Below are positions 26,079-34,403 of a DNA stretch of 64,000 nucleotides, piece after piece; within the stretch, counting starts at the first letter, position 1, and each line of letters begins with the position of its first letter. The stretch is from the NCBI GenBank assembly GCA_035536935.1, contig DATLNC010000265.1, forward strand, positions 3,073 through 67,072, in the 5' to 3' direction. Both the position numbers and the translations under genes were made by a program. The stretch comes from DATMER01 sp035536935 (lineage in GTDB: Bacteria > Acidobacteriota > Thermoanaerobaculia > Multivoradales > UBA5704). Below the pieces are notes generated by a model. That model was given only the letters and a program-made list of their open reading frames with translations, was not told where the DNA came from and made no database searches.

Positions 26079-27731
26079 TTAGCGGGCCGCCCGCACGTCA
26101 CCCCGGAGCGCCGGCAGATCCAGCGGCACGACCGGCTCCTGCGCCAAAGCGGCGGCGAGCTTCTGGTCGTGGCCGTAGACGTCCTTGCGGAAGTGGACCA
26201 CGCCGTTGTCTTCCACCCAGGCGGTGAAGTAGAGGATGTGCACCGGCAGCTTCTTGGGCAGCTTCACCGTGCGGTGCTCGCCCGAGACGATGGCCTCGCG
26301 CACCTTGGTGCCTCCCCATTCCGGCTTGTCGCGGAGCAGGTACTCGGCGAGCTGCACCGGCCGCTCGAGGCGGACGCAGCCATGGCTGAAGTCCCGCTCC
26401 TCCCGCGAGAAGAGATGGTCGGCGGGAGAGTCGTGGAGATAGACGTCGTGCTCGTTCGGGAACATGAACTTGACCTGGCCTAGCGGGTTGTCCGGGCCGG
26501 ACCGCTGGCGGATGCGCTGGTTGGCGCCCTCGCCCACGAATTCCATGTTGTGGCTCGCCAGATACCCGGGGTCGCTCGCCAGCTTGGGGAGGATCTCTCC
26601 TTCCGCGATGCTGGGAGGGATGTTCCACTCCGGGTTCAGCTCCAGGTACTCCATCATGTCGCTGAACACCGGCGTCTGGCTCTGCTGCTTGCCCACGACG
26701 ACGGCCATGTCTATCGCCTTGCGGCCCTCGTCGTAAAGCTCCATCCGGAACTCGGGGACGTTGACCCAGACGTAGCTGTCGCCGAGGGTGCTCGGCAGCC
26801 AGCGCCAGCGCTCCAGGTTGATCTCGATCTGGCGGATGCGCTCCTGGACCGGCACGTTGAGCTCCGCGACCGTATCCTCGCCGAGCTTGCCGTCGGGCTC
26901 GAGGCCGTGCCGCTGCTGAAAGCGGGCGATCGCCTGAGCCACGGCGTCGTCGAAGGCCGGCGAAGGCTGCTGCCCCTCCGGGACCGGGGGCAGATCCCCC
27001 TCGGCGATGAGCCGGTTGCGCAGAGCGAGCGCGCCAGCCCCTTGGGCGCCCTTCTCCAGATCAGCAGGGACCTTCGGCCAGCCGCCGCGGCCCGCGATCT
27101 CCTTGTAATGGGCGAGGGCGTCGCGCAGCCGGGCGTAGCGCGGATTGGGCGGAGCCAGGCTGCGGAGGCTCGCGGCCATGTCATCCTCCTGCAGCGCCTT
27201 TTCCAGGCGGGCATCGAGGTCCACGTTGCGCGACTGGTCCTCCCAGGGAATGCGGAGCGTCTCGGGCTGCACGCGGCCGATGGCCGTGTGAGCGGCGAGG
27301 GTCAGATAGATGAAGGACATTTCCACGTCCAGGTCGGCCAATCGGCGCTGGGCCTCGGGTGATTCCAGCGACTTGTCTTCCTTCATCTGGCTCAGGAGGC
27401 CGGCGAGCTTTTCGCTCTGGTAGCGCCGCGGATCGAGCCCTTCGGCCGCGGCCACGGAGGCGATGGCCCGGGTCAGAGCTTCAGCCTGAGGGCGGGGGCC
27501 GTTCACGTCCGACCAGGCGGGCTGGTACTGGCGCTTCTGGTAGAAGCGGCGCATCTCGTCCCAGGCGCGCGCGCGTTCCTTCTGCTCTTTGATGGTAGCG
27601 GGAAGAGTTTCGGCTTCGACGGTAGACCGGATGATCATCGCCACCTGGGGCGGCATGGTCTTCTCGCGGCATCCGGTCAGAAGGAAGACCCCTGCAAGGG
27701 CTAGGGACAGGGCAATGCCTCGTGGCTTCAT
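26079..27731 (-). CDS. L,D-transpeptidase lipoprotein (YcbB/LdtD-like)
   Basis: 550 residues from ATG 27731 (GAGG site). The lipoprotein signal MKPRGIALSLALAGVFLLTGC gives a lipidated Cys at the lipobox. An N-terminal scaffold domain (MRRFYQKRQYQPAWSD, GLDPRRYQSEKLAGLL) is followed by a peptidoglycan-binding repeat (AIARFQQRHGLEPDGKLGED) and a YkuD catalytic domain with WVNVPEFRMELYDEG, MVVVGK-like strand, NPEWNIPPSI and the catalytic motif DFSHGCVRLERP (Cys nucleophile, His, Arg). These enzymes make 3-3 cross-links in peptidoglycan and act in the periplasm. Order and length fit YcbB-type enzymes. Confidence 0.9.
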   Translation of the reverse strand: MKPRGIALSLALAGVFLLTGCREKTMPPQVAMIIRSTVEAETLPATIKEQKERARAWDEMRRFYQKRQYQPAWSDVNGPRPQAEALTRAIASVAAAEGLDPRRYQSEKLAGLLSQMKEDKSLESPEAQRRLADLDVEMSFIYLTLAAHTAIGRVQPETLRIPWEDQSRNVDLDARLEKALQEDDMAASLRSLAPPNPRYARLRDALAHYKEIAGRGGWPKVPADLEKGAQGAGALALRNRLIAEGDLPPVPEGQQPSPAFDDAVAQAIARFQQRHGLEPDGKLGEDTVAELNVPVQERIRQIEINLERWRWLPSTLGDSYVWVNVPEFRMELYDEGRKAIDMAVVVGKQQSQTPVFSDMMEYLELNPEWNIPPSIAEGEILPKLASDPGYLASHNMEFVGEGANQRIRQRSGPDNPLGQVKFMFPNEHDVYLHDSPADHLFSREERDFSHGCVRLERPVQLAEYLLRDKPEWGGTKVREAIVSGEHRTVKLPKKLPVHILYFTAWVEDNGVVHFRKDVYGHDQKLAAALAQEPVVPLDLPALRGDVRAAR

Positions 27732-27780
27732 CAATTCCTCTAGAGCTGTAGGGATGCACCCGCTCCCGGGGCGGCCTATT

Positions 27781-30432
27781 TCACTTCATCCCCACGGCTT
27801 TTTTCATGGCCGCCGTGATGGACTGACGCTCTTTCAAGAAGTCTGCCCACGGGTCGGCTTCGAGGCTTTCGAGCCTTTCAGGGAGGTTCCGGACGTTGTA
27901 GGTGTTGGCCCGCACGTCGGTCTCCAGCTCTTCCCAGAAGAGGGGGGTGGAGACCGGCGCTCCGGGGCGGGCGCGGGTGGAGTAGGCGCCGATCGAGGTG
28001 GCGCCGCGGCCGTTGCGCAGGTAGTCGATGAAGATCTTGCCCTTGCGGCTGGCCTTGGGGAGCTTGGAGGTGTAGCGGTCCGGCTCGTCGGCCACGATGC
28101 TCTCGACCACGGCCTTGGTGAAGGCCTTGACCTCGTCCCACTCGCCGCGGCGGGTGATCGGCACGCAGACGTGCAGCCCCTTGCCGCCGGTGGTCTTGAG
28201 CCAGGTGCGCAGCCCCAACCCTTCCAGCTTCTCGCGCACCTTGATCGTCCCTTCGACCACCCGTTCCCAGGAGAGGCCCTCGTCGGGATCGAGGTCGAAG
28301 ACGATGTAGTCGGGCTTCTCGATGTCGTCGATGTGCGAGCCCCAGATGTGGAGCTCCAGCACGCCCATCTGCACCATGTAGATCAGGCCGGTGAGCGAGT
28401 CCACGGCTCCGTAAGGCACGGCGGCGCCGCCTTCCTCTACCTGAACCCTCTTGATGGAGGCGGGGAACTGCTCGTTGACGTGCTTCTGGTAGAAGCACTG
28501 CTTGCCCTGTCCCGAGGGGCAGCGCACCATGGTCAGCGGCCGGTTTTTGAGATGGGGGAGGATCCAGGCCTGGATGCGCTCGTAGAAGAGGGCCAGCTCG
28601 CGCTTGGTCAGCCCCTGCTCGGGATAGAGGACCCGGTCGGGGTTGCTGATCTTGACGCCCGCGATCTCGGTGATGCCCGCCGGGTCGCGTTCGGGACCCA
28701 GCGGCGGAGTGTCTCCCTTTTTCTTCGCAGTCTTCTTCACGGCGGCCTTCTTTGCGGCGACAGTTTTTGGAGCGGAGGCTTTCTTCTCGATCTTGGCGGT
28801 GGGCTGTTCGACCTCCCGCACGACCTCGCTCGCGGATTTGTCCTCGCGCAGCCCCTGGAACGTAGGATGGCGCAGGATGCCGTCCTCCGTCCACTCGGTG
28901 AAGGCGACCTCGCCCACGAGCTTGGGCTCGACCCAATGGCTGCGGCGGGCCTCGGCGCCTCTCGGAGCCTTTTTGAAGGCCGGGGTCTTGATCTCCAGCT
29001 TGTCGAGCTTCTTGCGCAGGTCGTTGAGGGTCTTGGTGTTGAAGCCGGTCCCCACCTTGCCGGCGTAGACGAGGTCCTTGCCCTCGTTCACCGCCAGGAG
29101 GAGCGCGCCGAAGCCGCTGCGGGAACCCTCGGGATCGGTGAAGCCGACGATCACCATTTCCTGCCGCTTCAGGCACTTGACCTTGAGCCAGTCCTTGCTG
29201 CGGCCGGACTGGTAGGGCTGGTCGGCCCGCTTGGAGATGATGCCTTCCAGGGCGTAGTCGCAGGCGTGGCGGTAGAACTCCTCACCGGTGCCTTGGACAT
29301 GGTCGCTGAGCCGGATCGTGCCTTCCTTTGGCTGGCTCGCCAGCAGGGCGGTGAGCGCCTCTTTGCGCTGGAGAAGCGGCACGGGACGGAGATCGTAGCC
29401 GTCCAGGTGGAGGAGGTCGAAAGCGAAATAGACGAGGTTTTCCCCTCCCTCGCCGAGCGCGTTCTGCAGAGCCTGGAAGCTGGTGGTCCCATTGGGGAGG
29501 AGCACGGCGGCCTCGCCGTCGAGGAGAGCTTCCGTCGCGGGAAGGGCGGTGATTGCCTCGACGATGGGGCCGAAGCGGTCGGTCCAGTCCTTGCCGCTGC
29601 GGGTAACCATGCGGACGTTTCCGTCCTTCAGCTCGCAGAGCACCCGATAGCCGTCGAACTTGAGCTCGTGGATCCACTCCTCGCCGCGGGGCGGGTCGGT
29701 AACCAGGGTGGCGAGCTGGGGCTCGACCTTCGCGGGGAGCTTCGCCTTGCGAGCGCCGGTCAGGCCAGATGGATCAAAGGCCGCGGTTTTCTTCGCAGCA
29801 GCCTTCTTTGCAGGCGCTTTCTTCTCGACCTTCTCTTCCCGGTTCGACTGCCAGACGCGTTCGGGGTTGGCGGCGATCTCTTCCAGGGTCAGCCCGGTGG
29901 TGACGCTCGCGGGGTACTCCTGGACGAGGGCATCCCCGCTGCCCGGTACGGCGATGTCGTCGTTGTCCTTGAAGAGGAGCCAGTTCTCCTTGTCCTCTCC
30001 CGCCCGGTCGCCGTGCAGGCGCACCAGGTGCCAGCCGCCGTGGAGCTTCTCGCCTTCGAGGCGGAACTTGATATGACCCTTTTTGTAGGCCTTGACCGGA
30101 TCGCCGTCCGGATACCAGGTGCCGTGGTCCCAGAGCAGGACCGTGCCGCCGCCGTACTGACCCTTGGGGATGATCCCTTCGAAGTCGCCGTAATCCAGAG
30201 GGTGGTCCTCGACATGGACGGCCAGCCGCTTCTCGCCCGGGTCGAGGCTCGGCCCCTTGGGCACGGCCCAGCTGCGAAGAACGCCTTCCATCTCCAGACG
30301 GAAGTCGTAGTGCAGCCGGGTCGCCGCGTGTTTCTGAATGACGAACGAGTTGCCCTTCGCGGGGGCAACCTTGCCCGCCGGTTCCGGGGTCTTCTTGAAG
30401 TCGCGCTTGCGCTTGTATTCCTGGAGTCCCAT
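27781..30432 (-). CDS. ligD: Multifunctional ATP-dependent DNA ligase LigD
   Basis: 883 residues in the order phosphoesterase, ligase, polymerase. The PE domain (residues ~10-190) has RLHYDFRLEMEGVLRSWAVP and EDHPLDYGDFEG. A basic linker leads to the ligase core with lysine 258 in the nucleotidyl motif ELKFDGYRV, then LLDGEAAVL, EGIISKRADQPY and DWLKVKCLKRQEMVIVG. A second K/A-rich linker precedes the primase-like polymerase (ISNPDRVLYPEQGLTK, MVRCPSGQGKQCFYQKH, FDLDPDEGLSWERV, TTGGKGLHV). LigD fills, trims and seals double-strand breaks with Ku. It lies 17 bp downstream of ku in the same operon. Confidence 0.97.
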   Translation of the reverse strand: MGLQEYKRKRDFKKTPEPAGKVAPAKGNSFVIQKHAATRLHYDFRLEMEGVLRSWAVPKGPSLDPGEKRLAVHVEDHPLDYGDFEGIIPKGQYGGGTVLLWDHGTWYPDGDPVKAYKKGHIKFRLEGEKLHGGWHLVRLHGDRAGEDKENWLLFKDNDDIAVPGSGDALVQEYPASVTTGLTLEEIAANPERVWQSNREEKVEKKAPAKKAAAKKTAAFDPSGLTGARKAKLPAKVEPQLATLVTDPPRGEEWIHELKFDGYRVLCELKDGNVRMVTRSGKDWTDRFGPIVEAITALPATEALLDGEAAVLLPNGTTSFQALQNALGEGGENLVYFAFDLLHLDGYDLRPVPLLQRKEALTALLASQPKEGTIRLSDHVQGTGEEFYRHACDYALEGIISKRADQPYQSGRSKDWLKVKCLKRQEMVIVGFTDPEGSRSGFGALLLAVNEGKDLVYAGKVGTGFNTKTLNDLRKKLDKLEIKTPAFKKAPRGAEARRSHWVEPKLVGEVAFTEWTEDGILRHPTFQGLREDKSASEVVREVEQPTAKIEKKASAPKTVAAKKAAVKKTAKKKGDTPPLGPERDPAGITEIAGVKISNPDRVLYPEQGLTKRELALFYERIQAWILPHLKNRPLTMVRCPSGQGKQCFYQKHVNEQFPASIKRVQVEEGGAAVPYGAVDSLTGLIYMVQMGVLELHIWGSHIDDIEKPDYIVFDLDPDEGLSWERVVEGTIKVREKLEGLGLRTWLKTTGGKGLHVCVPITRRGEWDEVKAFTKAVVESIVADEPDRYTSKLPKASRKGKIFIDYLRNGRGATSIGAYSTRARPGAPVSTPLFWEELETDVRANTYNVRNLPERLESLEADPWADFLKERQSITAAMKKAVGMK

Positions 30433-30449
30433 GATGGATCAGGTACGGA

Positions 30450-31328
30450 TCAGGCCGTTTTCCGCTTGGCGGCAGTCTTCTTTGCCGCCGTTTTCCTAGC
30501 TGGCTTGCGCGCCGCTTTCTTCGCCGGTTTCCTGCCCGGTTTCTGCTCGACGCTCTGCTTGAGCAGGGCCATGAGGTCAACCACCTGGCCGCCGCGCTCC
30601 GGCTTGGGCGCGGGCGGAGCCTCGGGCGACTCTTCGAGCTGGCCGGCCTCGACGCGCTCCTTGATCAGCTTCTTGAGGTCCTTGTAATAGTCGTCGCGGT
30701 ACTTCTCCGGCTCCCAGTCGGAGACCATGCCCTCGACCAGGCGCTCGGCCATGTCGAGCTCGCGCTCGGACACCCCCTCCTTGCCTTTGGGCAGGTCGAG
30801 CTCGCTCGTATCGCGCAGCTCGTGGGGGAAACGGAGGATGTTGAGCACGATCGCGTCCTCCTCGACGAGGACCGCGGCCAGGGACTGCTTGGTGCGGATC
30901 ACCACCTTGGCGATGCCGACCTTGTTTGTACGGCGCAGGGTCTCGCGCAGCAGCGCGTAGCTCTTCGCTCCCCTCTTCTCCGGGCCGAGGTAGTAGGGCT
31001 TGTCGAAGAAGAGCGGGCTGATCTCCTCGGCATCGACGAAGTCGAGGATGTCGACCGTCTGGGTCTTCTCGGGGCTGGCGCGCTCGAGGTCCTCGTCGGA
31101 GATCACGACATGCTTGCCTCCCTCGACCTCGTAGCCGCGGACGGTCTCGTCCCAGGGGACTTCCTTCCCGGTCTCCTCGTTGACCCGCTTGTAGCGGAGC
31201 CGCGCCATGTTCCGGCGGTCCAGCATGTGGAAGCTGACGGTCTCCTCGCGCTTCTCGGCCGAGTAGAGACCTACCGGGATGTTCACGAGGCCGAAGGTGA
31301 TGCTTCCTTTCCAGATCGATCGGGCCAT
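30450..31328 (-). CDS. ku: Ku DNA end-binding protein
   Basis: 292 residues: the bacterial Ku core beginning MARSIWKGSITFGLVNIPVG with VSFHMLDRRNMARLRYKRVN, EISPLFFDKPYYLGPEK and VGIAKVVIRTKQSLAAV, followed by a C-terminal extension that recruits LigD and a Lys/Ala/Arg-rich tail (KPAKKAARKPARKTAAKK). Ku homodimers ring DNA ends in non-homologous end joining. First gene of the ku-ligD operon; divergent from fdhD. Confidence 0.97.
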   Translation of the reverse strand: MARSIWKGSITFGLVNIPVGLYSAEKREETVSFHMLDRRNMARLRYKRVNEETGKEVPWDETVRGYEVEGGKHVVISDEDLERASPEKTQTVDILDFVDAEEISPLFFDKPYYLGPEKRGAKSYALLRETLRRTNKVGIAKVVIRTKQSLAAVLVEEDAIVLNILRFPHELRDTSELDLPKGKEGVSERELDMAERLVEGMVSDWEPEKYRDDYYKDLKKLIKERVEAGQLEESPEAPPAPKPERGGQVVDLMALLKQSVEQKPGRKPAKKAARKPARKTAAKKTAAKRKTA

Positions 31329-31425
31329 AAATCCTCCCCGGGTGCAAACTTCGCAAAATGTGTGCCGCCTGCGACTTATGAGAAGCTAGGACCATGTCAC
31401 GGCAGAAAAAGATGGATCATCTCTC

Positions 31426-31484
31426 TGTAGGGGCACCCCTTGTGGGTGCCCTTCCGGAGGGCGGCCACAAGAGCCGCCCCTACA
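31426..31484. repeat. Palindromic repeat family 1, copy 3
   Basis: 59-bp copy in opposite orientation, starting tgtaggggcaccccttgtgg and ending cacaagagccgcccctaca. It lies in the divergent ku/fdhD gap, so it is not a shared terminator at this site. Confidence 0.85.
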
Positions 31485-31529
31485 TGAAACGCTATCCGTC
31501 ACTGGGACTGTGACAAGGTACCAGGATGC

Positions 31530-32387
31530 ATGCCTCCCCAGCCTAGAACCGGCAAGACAGGCACCCGGATCTGGAAGGTCCAGGGCGGGCATGCCGAGGA
31601 CCGGGCCGACCATCTCGCCACCGAGGAGCCCCTGGAGATTCGCCTGGTCTGGGACGGCGGCGAGCGCACCGTGGCCGTCACCATGCGCACCCCCGGCAAC
31701 GACGAGGAGCTGGCCGCCGGCTTTCTCTACGCCGAAGGCGTGGTCGACCGGCGCGAGCTGATCGTCGGCTTCCGCCGGCCGATTGAATCCGATATTGCCG
31801 GGGGTACCCCCGAGCCGAACGTCGTCGAGGTCGAGCTGTCGGAGGCTCCAGAAGCCGACCTGCCCAGCCTGGAACGGCATTTCTTCTCCAGCAGCGCCTG
31901 CGGCGTCTGCGGCAAGGCCGGGCTTCAGGCGCTCCAATTGCGCGCTCCTGGCCGTCTGCCTCCCGGTCCCGAGGTGGACCCGGCGGTGCTCTCAGGGTTG
32001 CCGGACCGTCTCCGCGAGGCGCAGGGGATCTTCGAGGCCACCGGCGGTCTGCACGCCGCCGGGCTCTTCGACGCCGCGGGCCGGCTCATCGCCCTGCGCG
32101 AGGATGTGGGCCGCCACAATGCGCTGGACAAGCTCTTCGGCTGGGCGTTCCTCCAGGGCCTCCTCCCCCTCCATGGCCGCCTGGTGCTGGTGAGCGGCCG
32201 GTCGAGTTACGAGATCCTCCAGAAGTGCCTCATGGCCGGGGTCCCTGTGGTCTGCGCGGTGTCGGCGCCGAGCAGCCTGGCGGTCGAGCTGGCCAACCGC
32301 TTCGGGATCACCCTGATCGGCTTTCTGCGGGGCGACCGGTTCAACGTCTACAGCGGCGTCGAGCGTTTGCCTGCCGCTGTGGTGTAA
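31530..32387 (+). CDS. fdhD: Formate dehydrogenase accessory sulfurtransferase FdhD
   Basis: 285 residues with FdhD landmarks: LATEEPLEIRLVWDGGERTV, MRTPGNDEELAAGFLYAEGV, the sulfur-carrying loop SSSACGVCGKAGL (two Cys), REDVGRHNALDKLFGWA, VLVSGRSSYEILQKCLMAGV and APSSLAVELANRFGITLIGF. FdhD transfers sulfur from IscS to the molybdenum cofactor of formate dehydrogenase. No formate dehydrogenase gene is in the window; the nearby MOSC gene at 46933 is the only other possible Mo-cofactor gene. Confidence 0.95.
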   Translation: MPPQPRTGKTGTRIWKVQGGHAEDRADHLATEEPLEIRLVWDGGERTVAVTMRTPGNDEELAAGFLYAEGVVDRRELIVGFRRPIESDIAGGTPEPNVVEVELSEAPEADLPSLERHFFSSSACGVCGKAGLQALQLRAPGRLPPGPEVDPAVLSGLPDRLREAQGIFEATGGLHAAGLFDAAGRLIALREDVGRHNALDKLFGWAFLQGLLPLHGRLVLVSGRSSYEILQKCLMAGVPVVCAVSAPSSLAVELANRFGITLIGFLRGDRFNVYSGVERLPAAVV

Positions 32388-32428
32388 AACTTTCATGGGA
32401 TCGGTCCCACCTTCCCGGAATCCCTCTC

Positions 32429-32444
32429 TGGCATAGAAGCTGCA
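32429..32444 (+). promoter_or_regulatory. Sigma-54-like promoter before the BON lipoprotein
   Basis: TGGCATagaagCTGCA matches the -24/-12 consensus TGGCAC-N5-TTGCA at 9 of 11 fixed positions and keeps the essential GG-N10-GC spacing (GG 32430-31, GC 32442-43). Transcription would begin near 32455 and give a leader of about 144 nt. No enhancer-binding regulator is encoded nearby. Confidence 0.55.
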
Positions 32445-32529
32445 CTTTTCGGGGGACGGAGCTCGATCAGGTTTCGTCCTGATTGGCGCCGGCCCAACGA
32501 GCCTCAACGGGCTTCGCGGCCCTCCCTGA

Positions 32530-32580
32530 CGGGGAGGCGTTCTGACCCCCTTGATCAGCAAACGCCTCCCCGCTTTTTTT
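32530..32580 (+). terminator. Intrinsic terminator in the leader of the BON lipoprotein gene
   Basis: A perfect 12-bp stem (cggggaggcgtt / aacgcctccccg) with an inner ctga/tcag pairing is followed by a run of seven T. It stands 143 bp beyond fdhD and only 18 bases before the next start codon. It may simply end fdhD transcription or attenuate the sigma-54-type transcript. Confidence 0.85.
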
Positions 32581-32598
32581 GACTCATGGGGGAACACC

Positions 32599-33168
32599 AT
32601 GAACCGGAAGATTTCTGTGGCGTTGGCACTCTGGCTGGCCCTGGCGGGCGGCATGCTGACCGCCTGCGACAACGACAGCCGCGAGTCCGTGGAGACGGAG
32701 AAGGACGCGCAGGGCAAGACCACGATCCATGTGGATGGCGACGAGGTCGAGCGCGAGCTCGACGAGGCAGGAGACAAGGTCGGGCGCGGGCTCGATCAGG
32801 CGGGCGAGCAGCTCGAACGTGCCGGAGACCAGGTGGCCGAGGGGGCCGAGCAGGTCGGCGCCGCCATCGAGCGTGGCGCCGAGAAGGTCGAGGCCGAGGT
32901 CGGCCCGGTCCTCGACGACGCGGCCATCACCGCCCGCATCAAGGCCAAGCTGATCGCGGATCCCGAGGTGAAATCCTTCCACATCGACGTGGACACGGTC
33001 GATGGCCGCGTTGCCCTCAATGGCAAGGTCTCCTCGGCGGAGCAGCGCTCCGAGGCCGAGGATCTCGCCCGTGGGACGCAGGGGGTCCGCCAGGTCGTGA
33101 ACCTGATCCAGGTGGCGGGGCAGGACGTGCCTCTGCAGACGCCTCCGCCATCCGGTCCGGCCCAGTAA
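32599..33168 (+). CDS. BON-domain lipoprotein
   Basis: 189 residues from ATG 32599. Lipoprotein signal MNRKISVALALWLALAGGMLTAC with lipobox LTAC. A heptad-like acidic helical segment (DEVERELDEAGDKVGRGL, DQAGEQLERAGDQVAEGA) resembles coiled coils of late-embryogenesis/stress proteins. One BON domain follows (DDAAITARIKAKLIADPEVK, DVDTVDGRVALNGKVSS, GTQGVRQVVNLI). BON domains bind phospholipid and are found on envelope-stress lipoproteins such as OsmY. The leader has a sigma-54-like promoter, in keeping with stress control. Confidence 0.85.
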   Translation: MNRKISVALALWLALAGGMLTACDNDSRESVETEKDAQGKTTIHVDGDEVERELDEAGDKVGRGLDQAGEQLERAGDQVAEGAEQVGAAIERGAEKVEAEVGPVLDDAAITARIKAKLIADPEVKSFHIDVDTVDGRVALNGKVSSAEQRSEAEDLARGTQGVRQVVNLIQVAGQDVPLQTPPPSGPAQ

Positions 33169-33209
33169 AGCAAAACGGCCTGGCCGGGATATGCTCCCTT
33201 GCCAGGCCC

Positions 33210-33812
33210 ATGAACCCCTACATCGAAAGCTTCCTTCCGCTCTTCGTGGCGATCAACGCGCTCGGCGTGATCCCCATCTACCTGGCGGTCACGGAGGGCA
33301 TGTCCTCCTCGCAGCGCCGCCGGTTGACTCTGCAGGCGGTGGTCACGGCGTCGCTGGTCGCGGTGCTGGTGCTCTTCGCCGGCCAGCTCATCTTCTCGTT
33401 GCTGGGGATTACGGTGAACGACCTGCGTGTCGGCGGCGGGCTGATCCTGCTGGTGCTCAGCATCTCGAACCTGATCTTCGGCGATTACCGGCGCAGGGAT
33501 CCGCGGACGGATGGTGAGGAGGAGGGGGAATCGGTGGGCGTGGTACCGCTCGGCATCCCGCTGATCATCGGCCCCGCGGCGATCACGTCTGTCCTGGTGT
33601 CGCGGGAAGCCTATGGCTACCTGCCCACCCTCACCTCCCTGGTGCTCAACATGATCCTGGTCTTCCTGGTCCTGGCGTTCAGCCCCTGGCTGGGAAGGAT
33701 CATGGGAACCGCGGTGAGCCGCGCGGTGGGCAAGGTGTCGAGCCTGTTCCTCGCCGCGATCTCCGTGGCTCTCATCCGCGCCGGGATCGTGGCGATGATT
33801 CAGGCACTGTAG
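33210..33812 (+). CDS. MarC-family integral membrane protein
   Basis: 200 residues with six hydrophobic segments; MNPYIESFLPLFVAINALGV is the MarC N-terminus and VVPLGIPLIIGPAAITSVLV the conserved second half. The role of MarC proteins is unknown in general; the earlier link to antibiotic resistance was withdrawn. The gene follows the BON lipoprotein by 41 bp and may share its transcript. Confidence 0.9.
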   Translation: MNPYIESFLPLFVAINALGVIPIYLAVTEGMSSSQRRRLTLQAVVTASLVAVLVLFAGQLIFSLLGITVNDLRVGGGLILLVLSISNLIFGDYRRRDPRTDGEEEGESVGVVPLGIPLIIGPAAITSVLVSREAYGYLPTLTSLVLNMILVFLVLAFSPWLGRIMGTAVSRAVGKVSSLFLAAISVALIRAGIVAMIQAL

Positions 33813-33859
33813 CCGTGGAGATTAGGGAGTGGGGCGGGCGACCCCGCCCCACCAGAAGC

Positions 33860-34024
33860 TCAGCAGAGATTCGTCCCGCAGGTCTGCCCGCAGGTCGCAC
33901 AGGTTTTATAGCCGCTGTATTCGCAGCGCAAAGTCACGCCGCCTGCGACCTGTTTGAGGTTCTCCTCGAGACTGACCAGGGTCTCCCGGTTCAGCGTCAG
34001 CTTTTTCTTCTCTTTCTTTTTCAT
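33860..34024 (-). CDS. Orphan class I lanthipeptide-type precursor peptide
   Basis: A 54-codon gene from ATG 34024, with GGAG six bases upstream. The leader has a lysine-rich start, then KLTLNRETLVSLEENLKQVA, then a GG cleavage site. This is the K-L-x-L-N-(R/K)-E-T-L...V-x-G-G signature of class I lanthipeptide leaders known from Bacteroidota and Acidobacteriota. The 25-residue core has five Cys and six Ser/Thr and ends TCATCGQTCGTNLC, a regular Thr-Cys pattern suited to lanthionine rings. No LanB, LanC, peptidase or ABC transporter gene is within the window, so maturation would need enzymes encoded elsewhere. The peptide is not a fragment of a larger frame: it has its own stop (33860-33862). 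Confidence 0.8.
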   Translation of the reverse strand: MKKKEKKKLTLNRETLVSLEENLKQVAGGVTLRCEYSGYKTCATCGQTCGTNLC

Positions 34025-34073
34025 TCAGCTCTCCTATAGAAGGGTCCCTATCATACTCCCCCTGATCCTGCTT

Positions 34074-34367
34074 GAGCGACTGGGGTAAATCCCCGAGTGT
34101 CTCGGGTAAATCCCCGAGCGCCTCGGGTAAATCCCCGAGCGTCTCGGGGAAATCCCCGAGTGACTGGGGGAAATCCCCGAGTGACTGGGGGAAATCCCCG
34201 ACTATCTCGGGTAAATCCCCGAGTTACTGGGGGAAATCCCTGAGTATCTCGGGTAAATCCCCGAGTGACTGGGGGAAATCCCTGAGTATCTCGGGTAAAT
34301 CCCTGAGTGACTGGGGGAAATCCCCGAGAACCTCGGGGATGCCCCCGAGGGTCTCAAGTGAACCCCC
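34074..34367. repeat. 21-bp minisatellite, fourteen units (array B)
   Basis: Fourteen tandem 21-bp units, consensus gagtgactgggggaaatccc plus c. Two subtypes (tgactgggggaaa and tatctcgggtaaa) alternate in the second half, giving a 42-bp higher-order period. Adjacent units can pair as ccccgag/ctcggg. The array lies in the divergent gap between the lanthipeptide gene (-) and the peptidase gene (+) and ends 37 bp before the peptidase ATG. Both strands remain open through it (heptapeptide repeats), which I treat as a by-product of the period. Confidence 0.9.
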
Positions 34368-34403
34368 CGCGTGCTCGGGGGACCGGGAGAGGGTCCGGAT
34401 AAG

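Noticed and set aside
23547..34367. CRISPR array
   Set aside because: Units are contiguous with no unique spacers and no cas genes are nearby.
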